From: an uncultured Lachnospiraceae bacterium
Lineage (GTDB): Bacteria > Bacillota > Clostridia > Lachnospirales > Lachnospiraceae
Direction of reading: 5' to 3'
DNA: 34,598 bases
Assembly (NCBI GenBank): GCA_902802515.1
Contig: CADCMM010000012.1
Location: 1-34,598 of the forward strand
Part shown: positions 23,635 through 32,170 of the stretch, piece by piece
Position numbering within the stretch: the stretch's first letter is position 1
Layout of the letters: the number at the start of each line of letters is the position of its first letter
The notes under the pieces: model-generated
Told to the model about the DNA's origin: nothing
Databases searched by the model: none
What the model saw: only the letters and a program-made list of their open reading frames with translations
Position numbers and translations under genes: made by a program

Positions 23635-24525
23635 ATGACAAGACAGGAATTTGAAACATTGACAGCACAGGGAATTGTATATCTGGACGGAGCCACCGGC
23701 TCTAACCTGTATCTGGCGGGGATGCCCCATGGTATCTGCACAGAGGCGTGGGTGTTAGAACATCCACAAGTGCTGGCGCAGCTGCAGAAGAAATATGTTG
23801 AGGCAGGTTCTCAGATTGTTTACGCCCCTACGTTTGGCGGCAATCGTTTCAGCTTAGAAGGACGGGGACTGGACAATCAAGTAGGGGATATGAATAAGCG
23901 CCTGGTGGAGATTTCCAAGAAGGCAGTGGGAGATCGGGCGCTGATCGCAGGTGATGTGGCGCCCACTGGCAAAATGCTGGAATCCAGAGGAGGGGACACC
24001 ACGGTGGATGAACTGTTTGAAGTTTATCGGGAACAGATCACCTATCTGTCGGAAGCAGGAGTAGATCTGCTTGTGGCTGAAACTATGATGTCTCTGGAAG
24101 AAGCCATGGTGGCTTTGGATGCCGCATCCACGGTGTGTGATCTTCCGGTGATGTGCAGTCTTAGCTTTGAGGCGGATGGCAACGCTATTTTTGGCGGAAG
24201 CGCGGTGGAGGCAGTTGAGACCCTGCAGGCCATGGGAGCTGTGGCAGTGGGATTAAACTGCTCCGTAGGACCGGATCAGCTGGAGACCATCGTTCGAAAT
24301 ATGAAGGCTGTGGCGGAGGTTCCGGTGATCGCTAAGCCAAATGCAGGGCTGCCCTTTATCGATGACCATGGGAATGCCACTTATAGTATGGGGCCGGAGG
24401 AATTTGCCAAGTACTTAAAAGTGCTGGTAGAGGCAGGAGCATCCATTGTTGGCGGTTGCTGCGGAACAACGCCGGACTATATCAGGAAAGTAAAACTTGC
24501 CCTGGAGGGAAAGCTGATCGGGTAA
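23635..24525 (+). CDS. Homocysteine S-methyltransferase domain protein
   Basis: This 296-residue stand-alone Hcy-methyltransferase (BHMT/MetH N-domain) barrel has YLDGATGSNLY near residue 16, YAPTFGGNRFSLEG, and the three Zn-binding cysteines C209 (GLNCS), C275 and C276 (GGCCGTTP). It transfers a methyl group to homocysteine to make methionine; the donor may be S-methylmethionine, betaine or a corrinoid protein. In clostridial relatives such a domain can be the separate N-terminal half of MetH. The pterin and B12 domains are absent here. ATG 23635 follows GGGAG; an earlier GTG at 23590 would start inside the foldback repeat. It may use methyl from the one-carbon operon upstream, but this is inference. 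Confidence 0.9.
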   Translation: MTRQEFETLTAQGIVYLDGATGSNLYLAGMPHGICTEAWVLEHPQVLAQLQKKYVEAGSQIVYAPTFGGNRFSLEGRGLDNQVGDMNKRLVEISKKAVGDRALIAGDVAPTGKMLESRGGDTTVDELFEVYREQITYLSEAGVDLLVAETMMSLEEAMVALDAASTVCDLPVMCSLSFEADGNAIFGGSAVEAVETLQAMGAVAVGLNCSVGPDQLETIVRNMKAVAEVPVIAKPNAGLPFIDDHGNATYSMGPEEFAKYLKVLVEAGASIVGGCCGTTPDYIRKVKLALEGKLIG

Positions 24526-24548
24526 GGCACAGTCCGGCAAAATACCTC

Positions 24549-24576
24549 TTGACAGAAGCGCAAAGTATGTTAAACT
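24549..24576 (+). promoter_or_regulatory. Promoter of the pheST T-box leader
   Basis: TTGACA (24549-24554) and TAAACT (24571-24576) have a 16-nt spacer. It lies just after the methyltransferase gene. Confidence 0.75.
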
Positions 24577-24584
24577 TGAGACAT

Positions 24585-24840
24585 ATGTAAAGAAAAAGGC
24601 TTTGATCGTGTTCAGTAGAAGATCATTTTCCGCCAGAGAGAAGGTATCATAGGCTGTGAGTACCTTTCGGTTCAGATGATGTTTGAATTTCGCACGGGAG
24701 CTTCATTTTTGAACGATAGAATATCTATTAGAGAATGACGAAGATGCACGTTACGCATAACGAGTGCCTGCGGATGCAGGAATTAGGGTGGTACCACGGA
24801 ATTGAAGCTTCGTCCCTTTCAGGGGCGGAGCTTTCTTTGC
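24585..24840 (+). promoter_or_regulatory. Phe T-box riboswitch leader of pheST
   Basis: The conserved T-box sequence AGGGTGGTACCACGG is at 24785-24799. Its UGGU can pair with the ACCA end of uncharged tRNA-Phe. A GA-rich AGAGA box is near 24637, and a candidate Phe specifier codon TTC is at 24689-24691, in the part expected for the stem I specifier loop. The terminator follows the T-box sequence directly. Uncharged tRNA-Phe should favour read-through into pheS. The 5' boundary is approximate. Confidence 0.88.
24805..24838 (+). terminator. T-box regulated terminator
   Basis: AAGCTTCGTCCCT (24805-24817) pairs with AGGGGCGGAGCTT (24821-24833) with G.T pairs and is followed by TCTTT. Its 5' arm overlaps the region needed for the antiterminator. 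Confidence 0.85.
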
Positions 24841-25050
24841 GCGTAGGCAATGAGACATGCCAGGACAAGCTGCGTACAGCGAAGGGCGCATGCGCACAAA
24901 AGCAGTACGCAGATTGGGCTGATAGGGCGAAGCCCGCGACCGAGGAAGCGAAAGCTTGCGAGGTGCATGTCTCATAAGGCAAAGAAATGCATCGATGCCA
25001 GGACAAGCTGCGTACAGCGAAGGGCGCATGCAAGGTGAGGTAAAGAACCC
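24841..25050. repeat. Repeat-rich insert between the T-box terminator and pheS
   Basis: An exact 37-nt direct repeat lies at 24857-24893 and 24995-25031, 138 nt apart. Between the copies, ATGAGACATGC (24850-24860) and GCATGTCTCAT (24965-24975) form a perfect 11-bp inverted repeat, and GGGCGAAGCCC is a small hairpin. The segment is richer in GC than its surroundings. Both-strand open frames across it look like by-products of the repeat. It lengthens the pheS leader by about 200 nt beyond the usual T-box. Confidence 0.75.
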
Positions 25051-25071
25051 TACATCAGGAAAGGAGAAACT

Positions 25072-26091
25072 ATGAAAGAAAAACTTCAGGCAATCAGAGA
25101 ACAGGCGATGCAGCGGATTTCCCAAGCGGACGGCCTGGAAAAACTGAACGAGGCAAGAGTGGCCTTCTTAGGGAAAAAAGGCGAACTGACTGCCGTGTTA
25201 AAGGGAATGAAGGATGTGGATCCCAAGGATCGTCCGGCTATCGGGCAGATGGTAAATGAAACAAGAGAGAGTATTGAACGTGTTTTGGAAGAGACCAAAA
25301 AGAAACTGGAAGCGAAGGCCAGAGAGATGCAGCTGGAGCGGGAGGTCATCGATGTGACCCTTCCGGCAAAGAAAAATTCGGTAGGTCATCGTCATCCCAA
25401 CACCATCGCCCAGGAGGAGGTGGAGCGCATCTTCATCGGAATGGGTTACGAGGTGATCGAAGGACCGGAGATTGAATATGATGAGTACAACTTCGAGAAA
25501 TTGAATATTCCGGCAAACCATCCGGCTAAGGATGAGCAGGATACATTCTACGTCAACAAGGAGATCGTGCTGCGTACCCAGACTTCTCCGGTGCAGGCTC
25601 GTGTTATGGAGCAGGGGAAATTGCCTATCCGCATGATTTCTCCGGGGCGTGTATTCCGCTCGGATGAGGTGGATGCCACCCATTCTCCTTCCTTCCATCA
25701 GATTGAGGGACTGGTAATCGACAAAAATATTACATTTGCGGATTTGAAAGGGACACTGGAAGAGTTCGCCAAGGAACTGTTCGGAGAGGAAACCAGGACA
25801 AAATTCCGTCCCCATCATTTCCCGTTTACAGAACCCAGCGCGGAAGTAGACGTCTCCTGCTTTAAATGCGGCGGAAAAGGCTGCCGTTTCTGTAAGGGCA
25901 GCGGCTGGATCGAGATCCTGGGCTGCGGTATGGTGCATCCCCATGTTCTGGAAATGTGCGGTATTGATCCGCAGGAGTACACCGGTTTTGCGTTCGGTGT
26001 GGGATTGGAGCGTATCGCGCTGCTGAAATATGAAATCGACGATATGCGTCTGCTGTACGAAAATGACTACCGTTTCTTAAAACAGTTCTAG
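25072..26091 (+). CDS. pheS: Phenylalanine-tRNA ligase alpha subunit
   Basis: This 339-residue class II synthetase subunit has an N-terminal coiled-coil arm (about residues 1-90), then [22 protein letters not shown], motif 2 [27 protein letters not shown], a Cys-rich insert [20 protein letters not shown] common in Firmicutes, and motif 3 [15 protein letters not shown]. It forms the alpha2-beta2 enzyme with PheT and charges tRNA-Phe. AAAGGAG precedes the ATG. Regulation is by the T-box leader upstream. Confidence 0.97.
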   Translation: MKEKLQAIREQAMQRISQADGLEKLNEARVAFLGKKGELTAVLKGMKDVDPKDRPAIGQMVNETRESIERVLEETKKKLEAKAREMQLEREVIDVTLPAKKNSVGHRHPNTIAQEEVERIFIGMGYEVIEGPEIEYDEYNFEKLNIPANHPAKDEQDTFYVNKEIVLRTQTSPVQARVMEQGKLPIRMISPGRVFRSDEVDATHSPSFHQIEGLVIDKNITFADLKGTLEEFAKELFGEETRTKFRPHHFPFTEPSAEVDVSCFKCGGKGCRFCKGSGWIEILGCGMVHPHVLEMCGIDPQEYTGFAFGVGLERIALLKYEIDDMRLLYENDYRFLKQF

Positions 26092-26118
26092 GACGGGTTC
26101 AAATAGGAGGAGAAACAG

Positions 26119-28536
26119 ATGAATACAACATTATCATGGATTAAAGCCTATGTTCCCGAGCTGGACGTAACGGCGCAGGAATATACGGATGCAATGACCC
26201 TGACCGGAACCAAGGTAGAGGGCTTTGTGAGAGCGGATGAGGATCTGGAAAAGATCGTCATTGGCCAGATTGAAAAGATAGAACGTCATCCGGACGCGGA
26301 TAAACTGATCATCTGCCAGGTGAACATTGGCACGGAGACAATACAGATCGTAACCGGAGCGCCGAATGTGCATGAGGGAGACAAGATCCCGGTGGTTCTG
26401 GACGGCGGACGGGTAGCCGGCGGGCACGATGGAAAGATGACACCCGGCGGTATTAAGATCAAAAAAGGTAAGCTGCGTGGTATCGAATCCAACGGCATGA
26501 TGTGTTCCATCGAGGAGCTGGGTTCCAGCAGGGAAATGTACCCGGAAGCTCCGGAATACGGTATCTATATCTTCCCGGAGGACGCTCAGGTGGGCAGTGA
26601 TGCCATCAAGGCTTTGGGGCTGGATGATGTGAATTTTGAGTATGAGATCACCTCTAATCGTGTGGACTGCTTCAGTGTTATCGGTATTGCGCGGGAAGCG
26701 GCAGCTACTTTCCGGAAGGAGTTTATTCCGCCAGTAGTTACTCCAACGGGAAATAATGAGGACGCCCACGATTATGTGAAAGTAACGGTGAAAGACCCGG
26801 ATCTGTGCCCGCGGTACTGTGCCCGTATGGTAAAGAATATTAAGATCGCTCCATCCCCCAAGTGGATGCAAAGAAGACTTGCGACGGCAGGAATCCGTCC
26901 CATCAACAATCTGGTGGATATCACCAACTATGTGATGGAGGAGTATGGTCAGCCTATGCATGCCTTTGATTACGATCAGATTGCCGGTCATGAGATCATC
27001 GTGCGACGCGCTGAAGCGGGAGAAAAGTTTGTGACGCTGGACGGTCAGCAGCGTCAGATGGATGAGAATGTGCTGATGATCTGCGATGGCGAGAAGTCCA
27101 TTGGTATCGCAGGCATCATGGGCGGTGAGAATTCCATGATCACGGATGATGTTAAGACCATGATGTTTGAGGCGGCCTGCTTTGACGGAACCAATATCCG
27201 TCTTTCCGCTAAGAGAATCGGACTGCGCACAGATGCGTCCGGCAAGTTTGAGAAGGGTCTGGATCCCAATAACGCAGAAGCGGCCATTAACCGCGCCTGC
27301 CAGCTGATCGAAGAACTGGGCGCCGGTGAAGTAGTAGGCGGAATGGTAGATGTTTACTCTAAGAAAAAAGAGCCGGTAAGAGTAAAATTTGAGCCGGATA
27401 AGATCAATGCGCTCCTGGGGACCGATATTTCCGCGGAAGAGATGCTGGGCTACTTTGCGGCTGTTGATCTGGAATACGACGCGCAGACAAATGAAGTGAT
27501 CGCACCGACGTTCCGTCATGATATTTTCCGCACCGCGGATCTTGCGGAGGAAGTAGCCAGATTCTACGGATATGACAATATTCCCACCACGCTTCCCTCC
27601 GGAGAGGCGACCACCGGAAAGAAGCCGATGAAGATGCGAATTGAGGATATGGCAAGAGAGATTGCTGAATTCTGCGGTTTTTCTCAGGGCATGTGCTATT
27701 CTTTTGAAAGCCCGAAAGTATTTGACAAGCTGCTGCTTCCGGAAGATTCCTCTCTGCGCCGCGCGGTGCAGATTTCGAATCCGCTGGGCGAGGATTTCAG
27801 TATCATGAGAACGATTTCTCTGAATGGAATGTTATCTTCCCTGGCCTTTAACTATAATCATCGCAATAAGAATGTACGTCTGTACGAGCTGGGCAATATT
27901 TATCTGCCAAAGCAGCTGCCGCTGACTGAGCTTCCGGACGAACGAATGAAGTTTACTCTCGGTTTCTACGGAGATGGAGATTTCTTCACCATGAAAGGGG
28001 TTATAGAAGAATTCCTGGAAAAAGTCGGGATGAAAGCGAAAAAGACCTATGATCCCACAGATAAGAAACCGTTCCTGCACCCCGGCCGTCAGGCAGATGT
28101 GATCTATCAGGGGAAGACAATCGGCTTCCTGGGTGAAGTACATCCGGCAGTGATGGATAATTACGGACTGGGAGAAAAAACCTATGTCGCTGTTCTGGAT
28201 ATGCCGCAGATCGTGGAGATGGCTACCTTTGACCGGAAGTACACCGGAATTGCCCGCTATCCGGCGGTGACCAGAGATATCAGCATGATAGTTCCAAAGA
28301 AGATCAGCGCTGGAGCGATCGAAGCCGTGATCGAACAGAGGGGCGGAAAACTTTTGGAAGGTTATCATCTGTTCGATATCTATGAAGGTGCGCAGATCCT
28401 TTCCGGATTTAAGTCCATGGCTTATTCTATCAGTTTCCGTGCAAATGACCGGACGCTGGAGGAATCGGATATCACTGCTGCCATGAAGAAGATCTGGAAT
28501 GGTCTGGAGGCGCTGGGAATCGAGATCCGGTCATAA
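26119..28536 (+). CDS. pheT: Phenylalanine-tRNA ligase beta subunit
   Basis: This 805-residue protein has full family length. In order: a tRNA-binding OB fold (about residues 40-150, GQIEKIERHPDADKLIICQVNIG), the B3/B4 editing domain (residues 210-385, with RPINNLVDITNYVMEEYGQPMHAFD), the B5 domain (400-470), the catalytic-like core (480-690), and the C-terminal ferredoxin-fold anticodon-binding domain (about 710-805, YTGIARYPAVTRDISMIVP). It carries out editing and tRNA recognition with PheS. It starts 27 nt after pheS behind AGGAGGAG and ends at a hairpin terminator. Confidence 0.97.
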   Translation: MNTTLSWIKAYVPELDVTAQEYTDAMTLTGTKVEGFVRADEDLEKIVIGQIEKIERHPDADKLIICQVNIGTETIQIVTGAPNVHEGDKIPVVLDGGRVAGGHDGKMTPGGIKIKKGKLRGIESNGMMCSIEELGSSREMYPEAPEYGIYIFPEDAQVGSDAIKALGLDDVNFEYEITSNRVDCFSVIGIAREAAATFRKEFIPPVVTPTGNNEDAHDYVKVTVKDPDLCPRYCARMVKNIKIAPSPKWMQRRLATAGIRPINNLVDITNYVMEEYGQPMHAFDYDQIAGHEIIVRRAEAGEKFVTLDGQQRQMDENVLMICDGEKSIGIAGIMGGENSMITDDVKTMMFEAACFDGTNIRLSAKRIGLRTDASGKFEKGLDPNNAEAAINRACQLIEELGAGEVVGGMVDVYSKKKEPVRVKFEPDKINALLGTDISAEEMLGYFAAVDLEYDAQTNEVIAPTFRHDIFRTADLAEEVARFYGYDNIPTTLPSGEATTGKKPMKMRIEDMAREIAEFCGFSQGMCYSFESPKVFDKLLLPEDSSLRRAVQISNPLGEDFSIMRTISLNGMLSSLAFNYNHRNKNVRLYELGNIYLPKQLPLTELPDERMKFTLGFYGDGDFFTMKGVIEEFLEKVGMKAKKTYDPTDKKPFLHPGRQADVIYQGKTIGFLGEVHPAVMDNYGLGEKTYVAVLDMPQIVEMATFDRKYTGIARYPAVTRDISMIVPKKISAGAIEAVIEQRGGKLLEGYHLFDIYEGAQILSGFKSMAYSISFRANDRTLEESDITAAMKKIWNGLEALGIEIRS

Positions 28537-28553
28537 CCATTGTTTCAGACAAA

Positions 28554-28626
28554 AAGGCTGTCATTTTAAGAACGGCGGATGTTAAAGACAACGTCGGCAT
28601 AAAGTGGCAGCCTTGCGTTTTTCTTG
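28554..28626 (+). terminator. Hairpin terminator after pheST
   Basis: A 15-bp stem (28554-28568 with 28600-28614, two G.T pairs) is followed by GCGTTTTTCTTG. The outer AAGGCTGTC is shared with the hairpins at 2978, 7546 and 20613. Confidence 0.85.
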
Positions 28627-28679
28627 TATAGGAAACTTTGTCTCCTATAAAGCACACTTTTGATCTCATGGGAGAAAAT

Positions 28680-29315
28680 ATGAAGATATATATATTGCGG
28701 CATGGACAAACAGAATGGAACAGAATCAAGAGAATGCAGGGACAGACAGACATTGCTCTAAATGAAAACGGAAGGGAGCTGGCGCAAAAAGTTGGGGAAA
28801 CACTGGGGAAACTTCCTTTTAGCAGAGTGATCAGCAGTCCGCTGCAGCGGGCTGTGGAGACGGCTCGTCTGGTATTGGGCGGAAGAAAAATTCCAATTGA
28901 GACAGATGCGCGGATCGGGGAGATCAGCTTTGGTGATTACGAAGGGCTTTCTATGATCAACCCCGATTATCCCCTGCCGGATCCGGATTTCCACTTCTTT
29001 TTTGATGCGCCGGAGCGCTACCAGGCGCCGCCGAAGGGAGAGAGCATTAAACAGCTCATTGAGCGGACTGGAGATTTTTTGCGGGAATTGGCCTCATCGG
29101 AGGTGACGATGACAGAAATGCAGAGAGAGGAACGGATTCTTTTGTCTACCCATGGAGCGGCCTTAAGGGCGTTATTAGCCAATATAGAGCATACGGATAT
29201 CGCCAATTTCTGGAGAGGCTGCGTTCCGCCGAACTGTGCCGTCTCAATTGTACAGTTTCGTGATGAGAAGTGGAAAATATTGGAGTGTGACCGCTTGTAT
29301 TATCAGGGGAAATAG
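28680..29315 (+). CDS. Histidine phosphatase family protein (phosphoglycerate mutase-like)
   Basis: This 211-residue protein has the family phosphate pocket at the N-terminus: MKIYILRHGQTEWN with His8, then QGQTDIALNENG, VISSPLQRAVETA, IGEISFGDYEG and LSTHGAALRALL with the second His. Members dephosphorylate small metabolites such as sugar phosphates or the alpha-ribazole phosphate of B12 synthesis; the target here is not evident. The ATG at 28680 follows GGGAGAAA. An in-frame ATG at 28668 would overlap that site. Confidence 0.9.
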   Translation: MKIYILRHGQTEWNRIKRMQGQTDIALNENGRELAQKVGETLGKLPFSRVISSPLQRAVETARLVLGGRKIPIETDARIGEISFGDYEGLSMINPDYPLPDPDFHFFFDAPERYQAPPKGESIKQLIERTGDFLRELASSEVTMTEMQREERILLSTHGAALRALLANIEHTDIANFWRGCVPPNCAVSIVQFRDEKWKILECDRLYYQGK

Positions 29316-29367
29316 CCTATAATGAGCACGCCGAGATTAAACAACAAAGGATGGTAATTGATATAAT

Positions 29368-30393
29368 ATGAAAACATCAGATTTCTATTATGAACTCCCA
29401 CAGGAATTGATCGCCCAGGATCCCCTGGATGATCGTTCATCTTCCAGGCTGATGCTGCTGAATAAAGAGACCGGTGAGGTAGAACATCATATTTTTCGGG
29501 ATATTATTGACTATCTGAATCCGGGGGATTGCCTGGTGATCAATAATACGAAGGTGATACCTGCCAGATTATACGGAAGCCGCGTAGGGACGGACGCAAA
29601 AATTGAAGTGCTTCTTTTAAAACGCCGGGAAAACAATATCTGGGAAACCCTGGTAAAACCCGGGAAAAAGTGCAGGGTCGGCACACAGATCTCCTTCGGG
29701 GACGGCCTGTTGACGGCGGAAGTCATTGATGTAGTGGAAGACGGGAACCGCCTGCTGCAGTTTCGCTATGAGGGCGTATTTGAAGAAATTCTTGACCGGC
29801 TGGGACAGATGCCGCTGCCGCCCTATATCACTCACGAATTAAAGGATAAAAACCGCTATCAGACCGTCTACGCAAAATTTGACGGATCGGCGGCGGCTCC
29901 CACGGCGGGGCTTCACTTTACGCCGGAGCTTTTACAGAAGATCAGGGAGAAGGGCGTACAGATCGCGGAAGTGACGCTTCACGTCGGTCTGGGGACGTTC
30001 CGCCCGGTCAAGGTGGAGGATGTGACGCAGCATCATATGCACAGCGAGTTTTACATGATAGAAGAGGAACAGGCAGAGCGGATCAATGCGGCCAAAAAGA
30101 GCGGAGGCCGGGTGATCGCGGTAGGCACCACCAGCTGCAGAACCCTGGAATCCGCAACAGATGAAAACGGTGTTCTTTTGGCGGGCAGCGGCTGGACGGA
30201 TATCTTTATCTATCCGGGATACCGGTTTAAACTGATCGACGCGCTGATCACCAATTTTCATCTGCCGGAATCTACTCTGGTGATGCTGGTGTCGGCTCTG
30301 GCGGGAAAAGAACATATTATGGAGGCCTATGAGGAGGCTGTAAAGGAAAGGTACCGTTTCTTTTCTTTTGGGGACGCTATGTTTATCTATTAA
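29368..30393 (+). CDS. queA: S-adenosylmethionine:tRNA ribosyltransferase-isomerase
   Basis: This 341-residue QueA makes epoxyqueuosine at the wobble base of tRNAs with GUN anticodons, using the ribosyl part of SAM. Motifs run the full length: [29 protein letters not shown] split over residues 1-29, [77 protein letters not shown] and [17 protein letters not shown]. It is the only queuosine gene in the window. AAAGGATGG precedes the start, and the ABC exporter genes follow closely. Confidence 0.96.
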   Translation: MKTSDFYYELPQELIAQDPLDDRSSSRLMLLNKETGEVEHHIFRDIIDYLNPGDCLVINNTKVIPARLYGSRVGTDAKIEVLLLKRRENNIWETLVKPGKKCRVGTQISFGDGLLTAEVIDVVEDGNRLLQFRYEGVFEEILDRLGQMPLPPYITHELKDKNRYQTVYAKFDGSAAAPTAGLHFTPELLQKIREKGVQIAEVTLHVGLGTFRPVKVEDVTQHHMHSEFYMIEEEQAERINAAKKSGGRVIAVGTTSCRTLESATDENGVLLAGSGWTDIFIYPGYRFKLIDALITNFHLPESTLVMLVSALAGKEHIMEAYEEAVKERYRFFSFGDAMFIY

Positions 30394-30433
30394 ATGTGTT
30401 TTATTACTGATATTGATACGCTGGGAGAAAACA

Positions 30434-32170
30434 TTGCGAAAACTTTTAACTTATTTAAAGGACTATCGAAAAGAAAGTATTCTGGCGCCACTGTTTAAAA
30501 TGCTGGAAGCTTCTTTTGAATTATTTATACCGCTGGTGGTGGCTTCCATCATTGATAAAGGCATTGGCGGGAGCGACAAGGCATATATTTACCGGATGGG
30601 CCTGGTTATGGTTCTGCTGGGAACCATCGGCCTGGCCTGCTCGGTGACGGCGCAGTATTTTTCGGCGAAAGCGGCGGTAGGCTTTACAGCTAAAGTAAAG
30701 AGTGAACTGTATCGCCACATTCAGAGCCTGTCTTATACGGAACTGGATCAACTTGGCACTTCGGCGCTGATCACCAGAATGACCAGCGATATGAACCAGG
30801 TCCAAACGGGGGTAAATCTTACCCTGCGCTTGCTGCTCCGTTCGCCGTTTGTGGTATTCGGGGCTATGATCATGGCCTTTACGGTAAATGCAAAGGCGGC
30901 GTTCGTATTTGTGGTGATCATACCATTGCTCTGTGTGGTGGTGTTTGGCATTATGCTGTTTAATATCCCTATGTACCGAAAGGTACAGGGGCGTCTTGAC
31001 CGGGTATTGGAACTGACCAGGGAAAATCTGACCGGAGCCAGGGTACTCAGGGCTTTTAATAAACAGAATGATGAGATAGGGCGGTACAGGGAGAGCACGG
31101 AAGAACTAAACAAAGTGCAGATGTTCGCGGGCCGCGTCTCCGGCCTGATGAATCCGGTGACATACGTGATCATTAACGGAGGTATCATAGCTCTGATCTG
31201 GAGCGGCGCGATCCAGGTAGACCAGGGAAGTATCTCCCAGGGGCAGCTCACCGCTCTTGTAAACTACATGTCACAGATTTTGGTGGAACTGATAAAGATG
31301 GCCAACCTGATCATCTCTATCACGAAAGCGGTGGCCTGCGGTAATCGGATTCAGGCGGTATTTGACTTAAAATCCAGTATGGAATACGGAACTTTACGGA
31401 ATCCACATATGGATCAAACGGACCCCATCCTGACTTTCCAAAATGTGGGATTTCGCTACCCTGGTGCATCCGAAGAACTTCTCAGTGACCTTAGTTTTAC
31501 GGTAAATGACGGAGAAATGGTGGGCATCATCGGGGGAACCGGAGCCGGCAAGACGGCCCTGGTAGATCTTGTGGCCCGTTTTTATGACGCCACGAGAGGC
31601 GAAATACGGTTGATGGGACATGATATCCGGGACTACGAGGAGAAGAGCCTGCGTCAGATGATCGGCATCGTGCCTCAGAATGTGATGCTGTTTCAGGGAA
31701 CCATAGAGGATAACCTGCGCTGGAGGAAAAAGGATGCAGCGTCAGAGGAAATTGACCGGGCTTTGGAAATTTCCCAGGCCAAAGAATTTGTGCAGCGCCG
31801 CCCCAAGGGACTGCAGACCTGGATACGGCAGGGCGGAAAAAACTTCTCCGGCGGTCAGAAGCAGCGTCTTACGATAGCAAGAGCCATTGTGGGAAATCCT
31901 AAGATCCTGATCCTGGATGACAGCGCTTCCGCACTGGACTTTGCTACGGACGCGAAACTGCGCATGGCGCTTCGGGGCATGAAGCCGGCTCCCACAGTAT
32001 TTCTTGTTTCCCAGAGAGCGTCATCGGTGCGCTACGCCAATAAGATCATTGTTCTGGATGACGGGGCGGTGGCCGGTATCGGGACGCACAACGAGCTGCT
32101 GAAGAGTTGCCCTGTGTATCAGGAAATTTATTACTCCCAATTTCCGAAAGGAGGCGGCGATCATAGGTAA
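30434..32170 (+). CDS. ABC exporter half-transporter, degenerate-site subunit
   Basis: This 578-residue half-transporter has six membrane segments (about residues 15-300) and one nucleotide-binding domain. Walker A is GGTGAGKT, the signature is NFSGGQKQRLTIARA, and Walker B reads ILILDDSASALD, with Asp in place of the catalytic Glu. The H-loop is SQR, with Gln in place of His. Such changes mark the non-hydrolytic site partner of heterodimeric exporters (BmrC/D, TM287/288 type). The TTG at 30434, 7 nt after GGGAG, gives the usual N-terminus MRKLLTYLKDYRK; a TTG at 30368 lies inside queA. It overlaps or abuts the second subunit gene. The substrate is unknown. Confidence 0.9.
   Translation: MRKLLTYLKDYRKESILAPLFKMLEASFELFIPLVVASIIDKGIGGSDKAYIYRMGLVMVLLGTIGLACSVTAQYFSAKAAVGFTAKVKSELYRHIQSLSYTELDQLGTSALITRMTSDMNQVQTGVNLTLRLLLRSPFVVFGAMIMAFTVNAKAAFVFVVIIPLLCVVVFGIMLFNIPMYRKVQGRLDRVLELTRENLTGARVLRAFNKQNDEIGRYRESTEELNKVQMFAGRVSGLMNPVTYVIINGGIIALIWSGAIQVDQGSISQGQLTALVNYMSQILVELIKMANLIISITKAVACGNRIQAVFDLKSSMEYGTLRNPHMDQTDPILTFQNVGFRYPGASEELLSDLSFTVNDGEMVGIIGGTGAGKTALVDLVARFYDATRGEIRLMGHDIRDYEEKSLRQMIGIVPQNVMLFQGTIEDNLRWRKKDAASEEIDRALEISQAKEFVQRRPKGLQTWIRQGGKNFSGGQKQRLTIARAIVGNPKILILDDSASALDFATDAKLRMALRGMKPAPTVFLVSQRASSVRYANKIIVLDDGAVAGIGTHNELLKSCPVYQEIYYSQFPKGGGDHR

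Noticed and set aside
24857..25031. Possible CRISPR array
   Set aside because: There are only two copies of the 37-nt unit, 138 nt apart, with no spacer periodicity and no cas genes.
24728..25125. Open frames on both strands across the pheS leader, including a - strand peptide with HAPFAVRSLSWH twice
   Set aside because: The repetition comes from the exact 37-nt DNA repeat. The frames run through the T-box and pheS start and have no translation signals.
26134..27519. Long open frame on the - strand opposite pheT
   Set aside because: It lies wholly inside pheT, has no ribosome site and no recognisable domain, and its composition is what antisense of a well-conserved gene gives.
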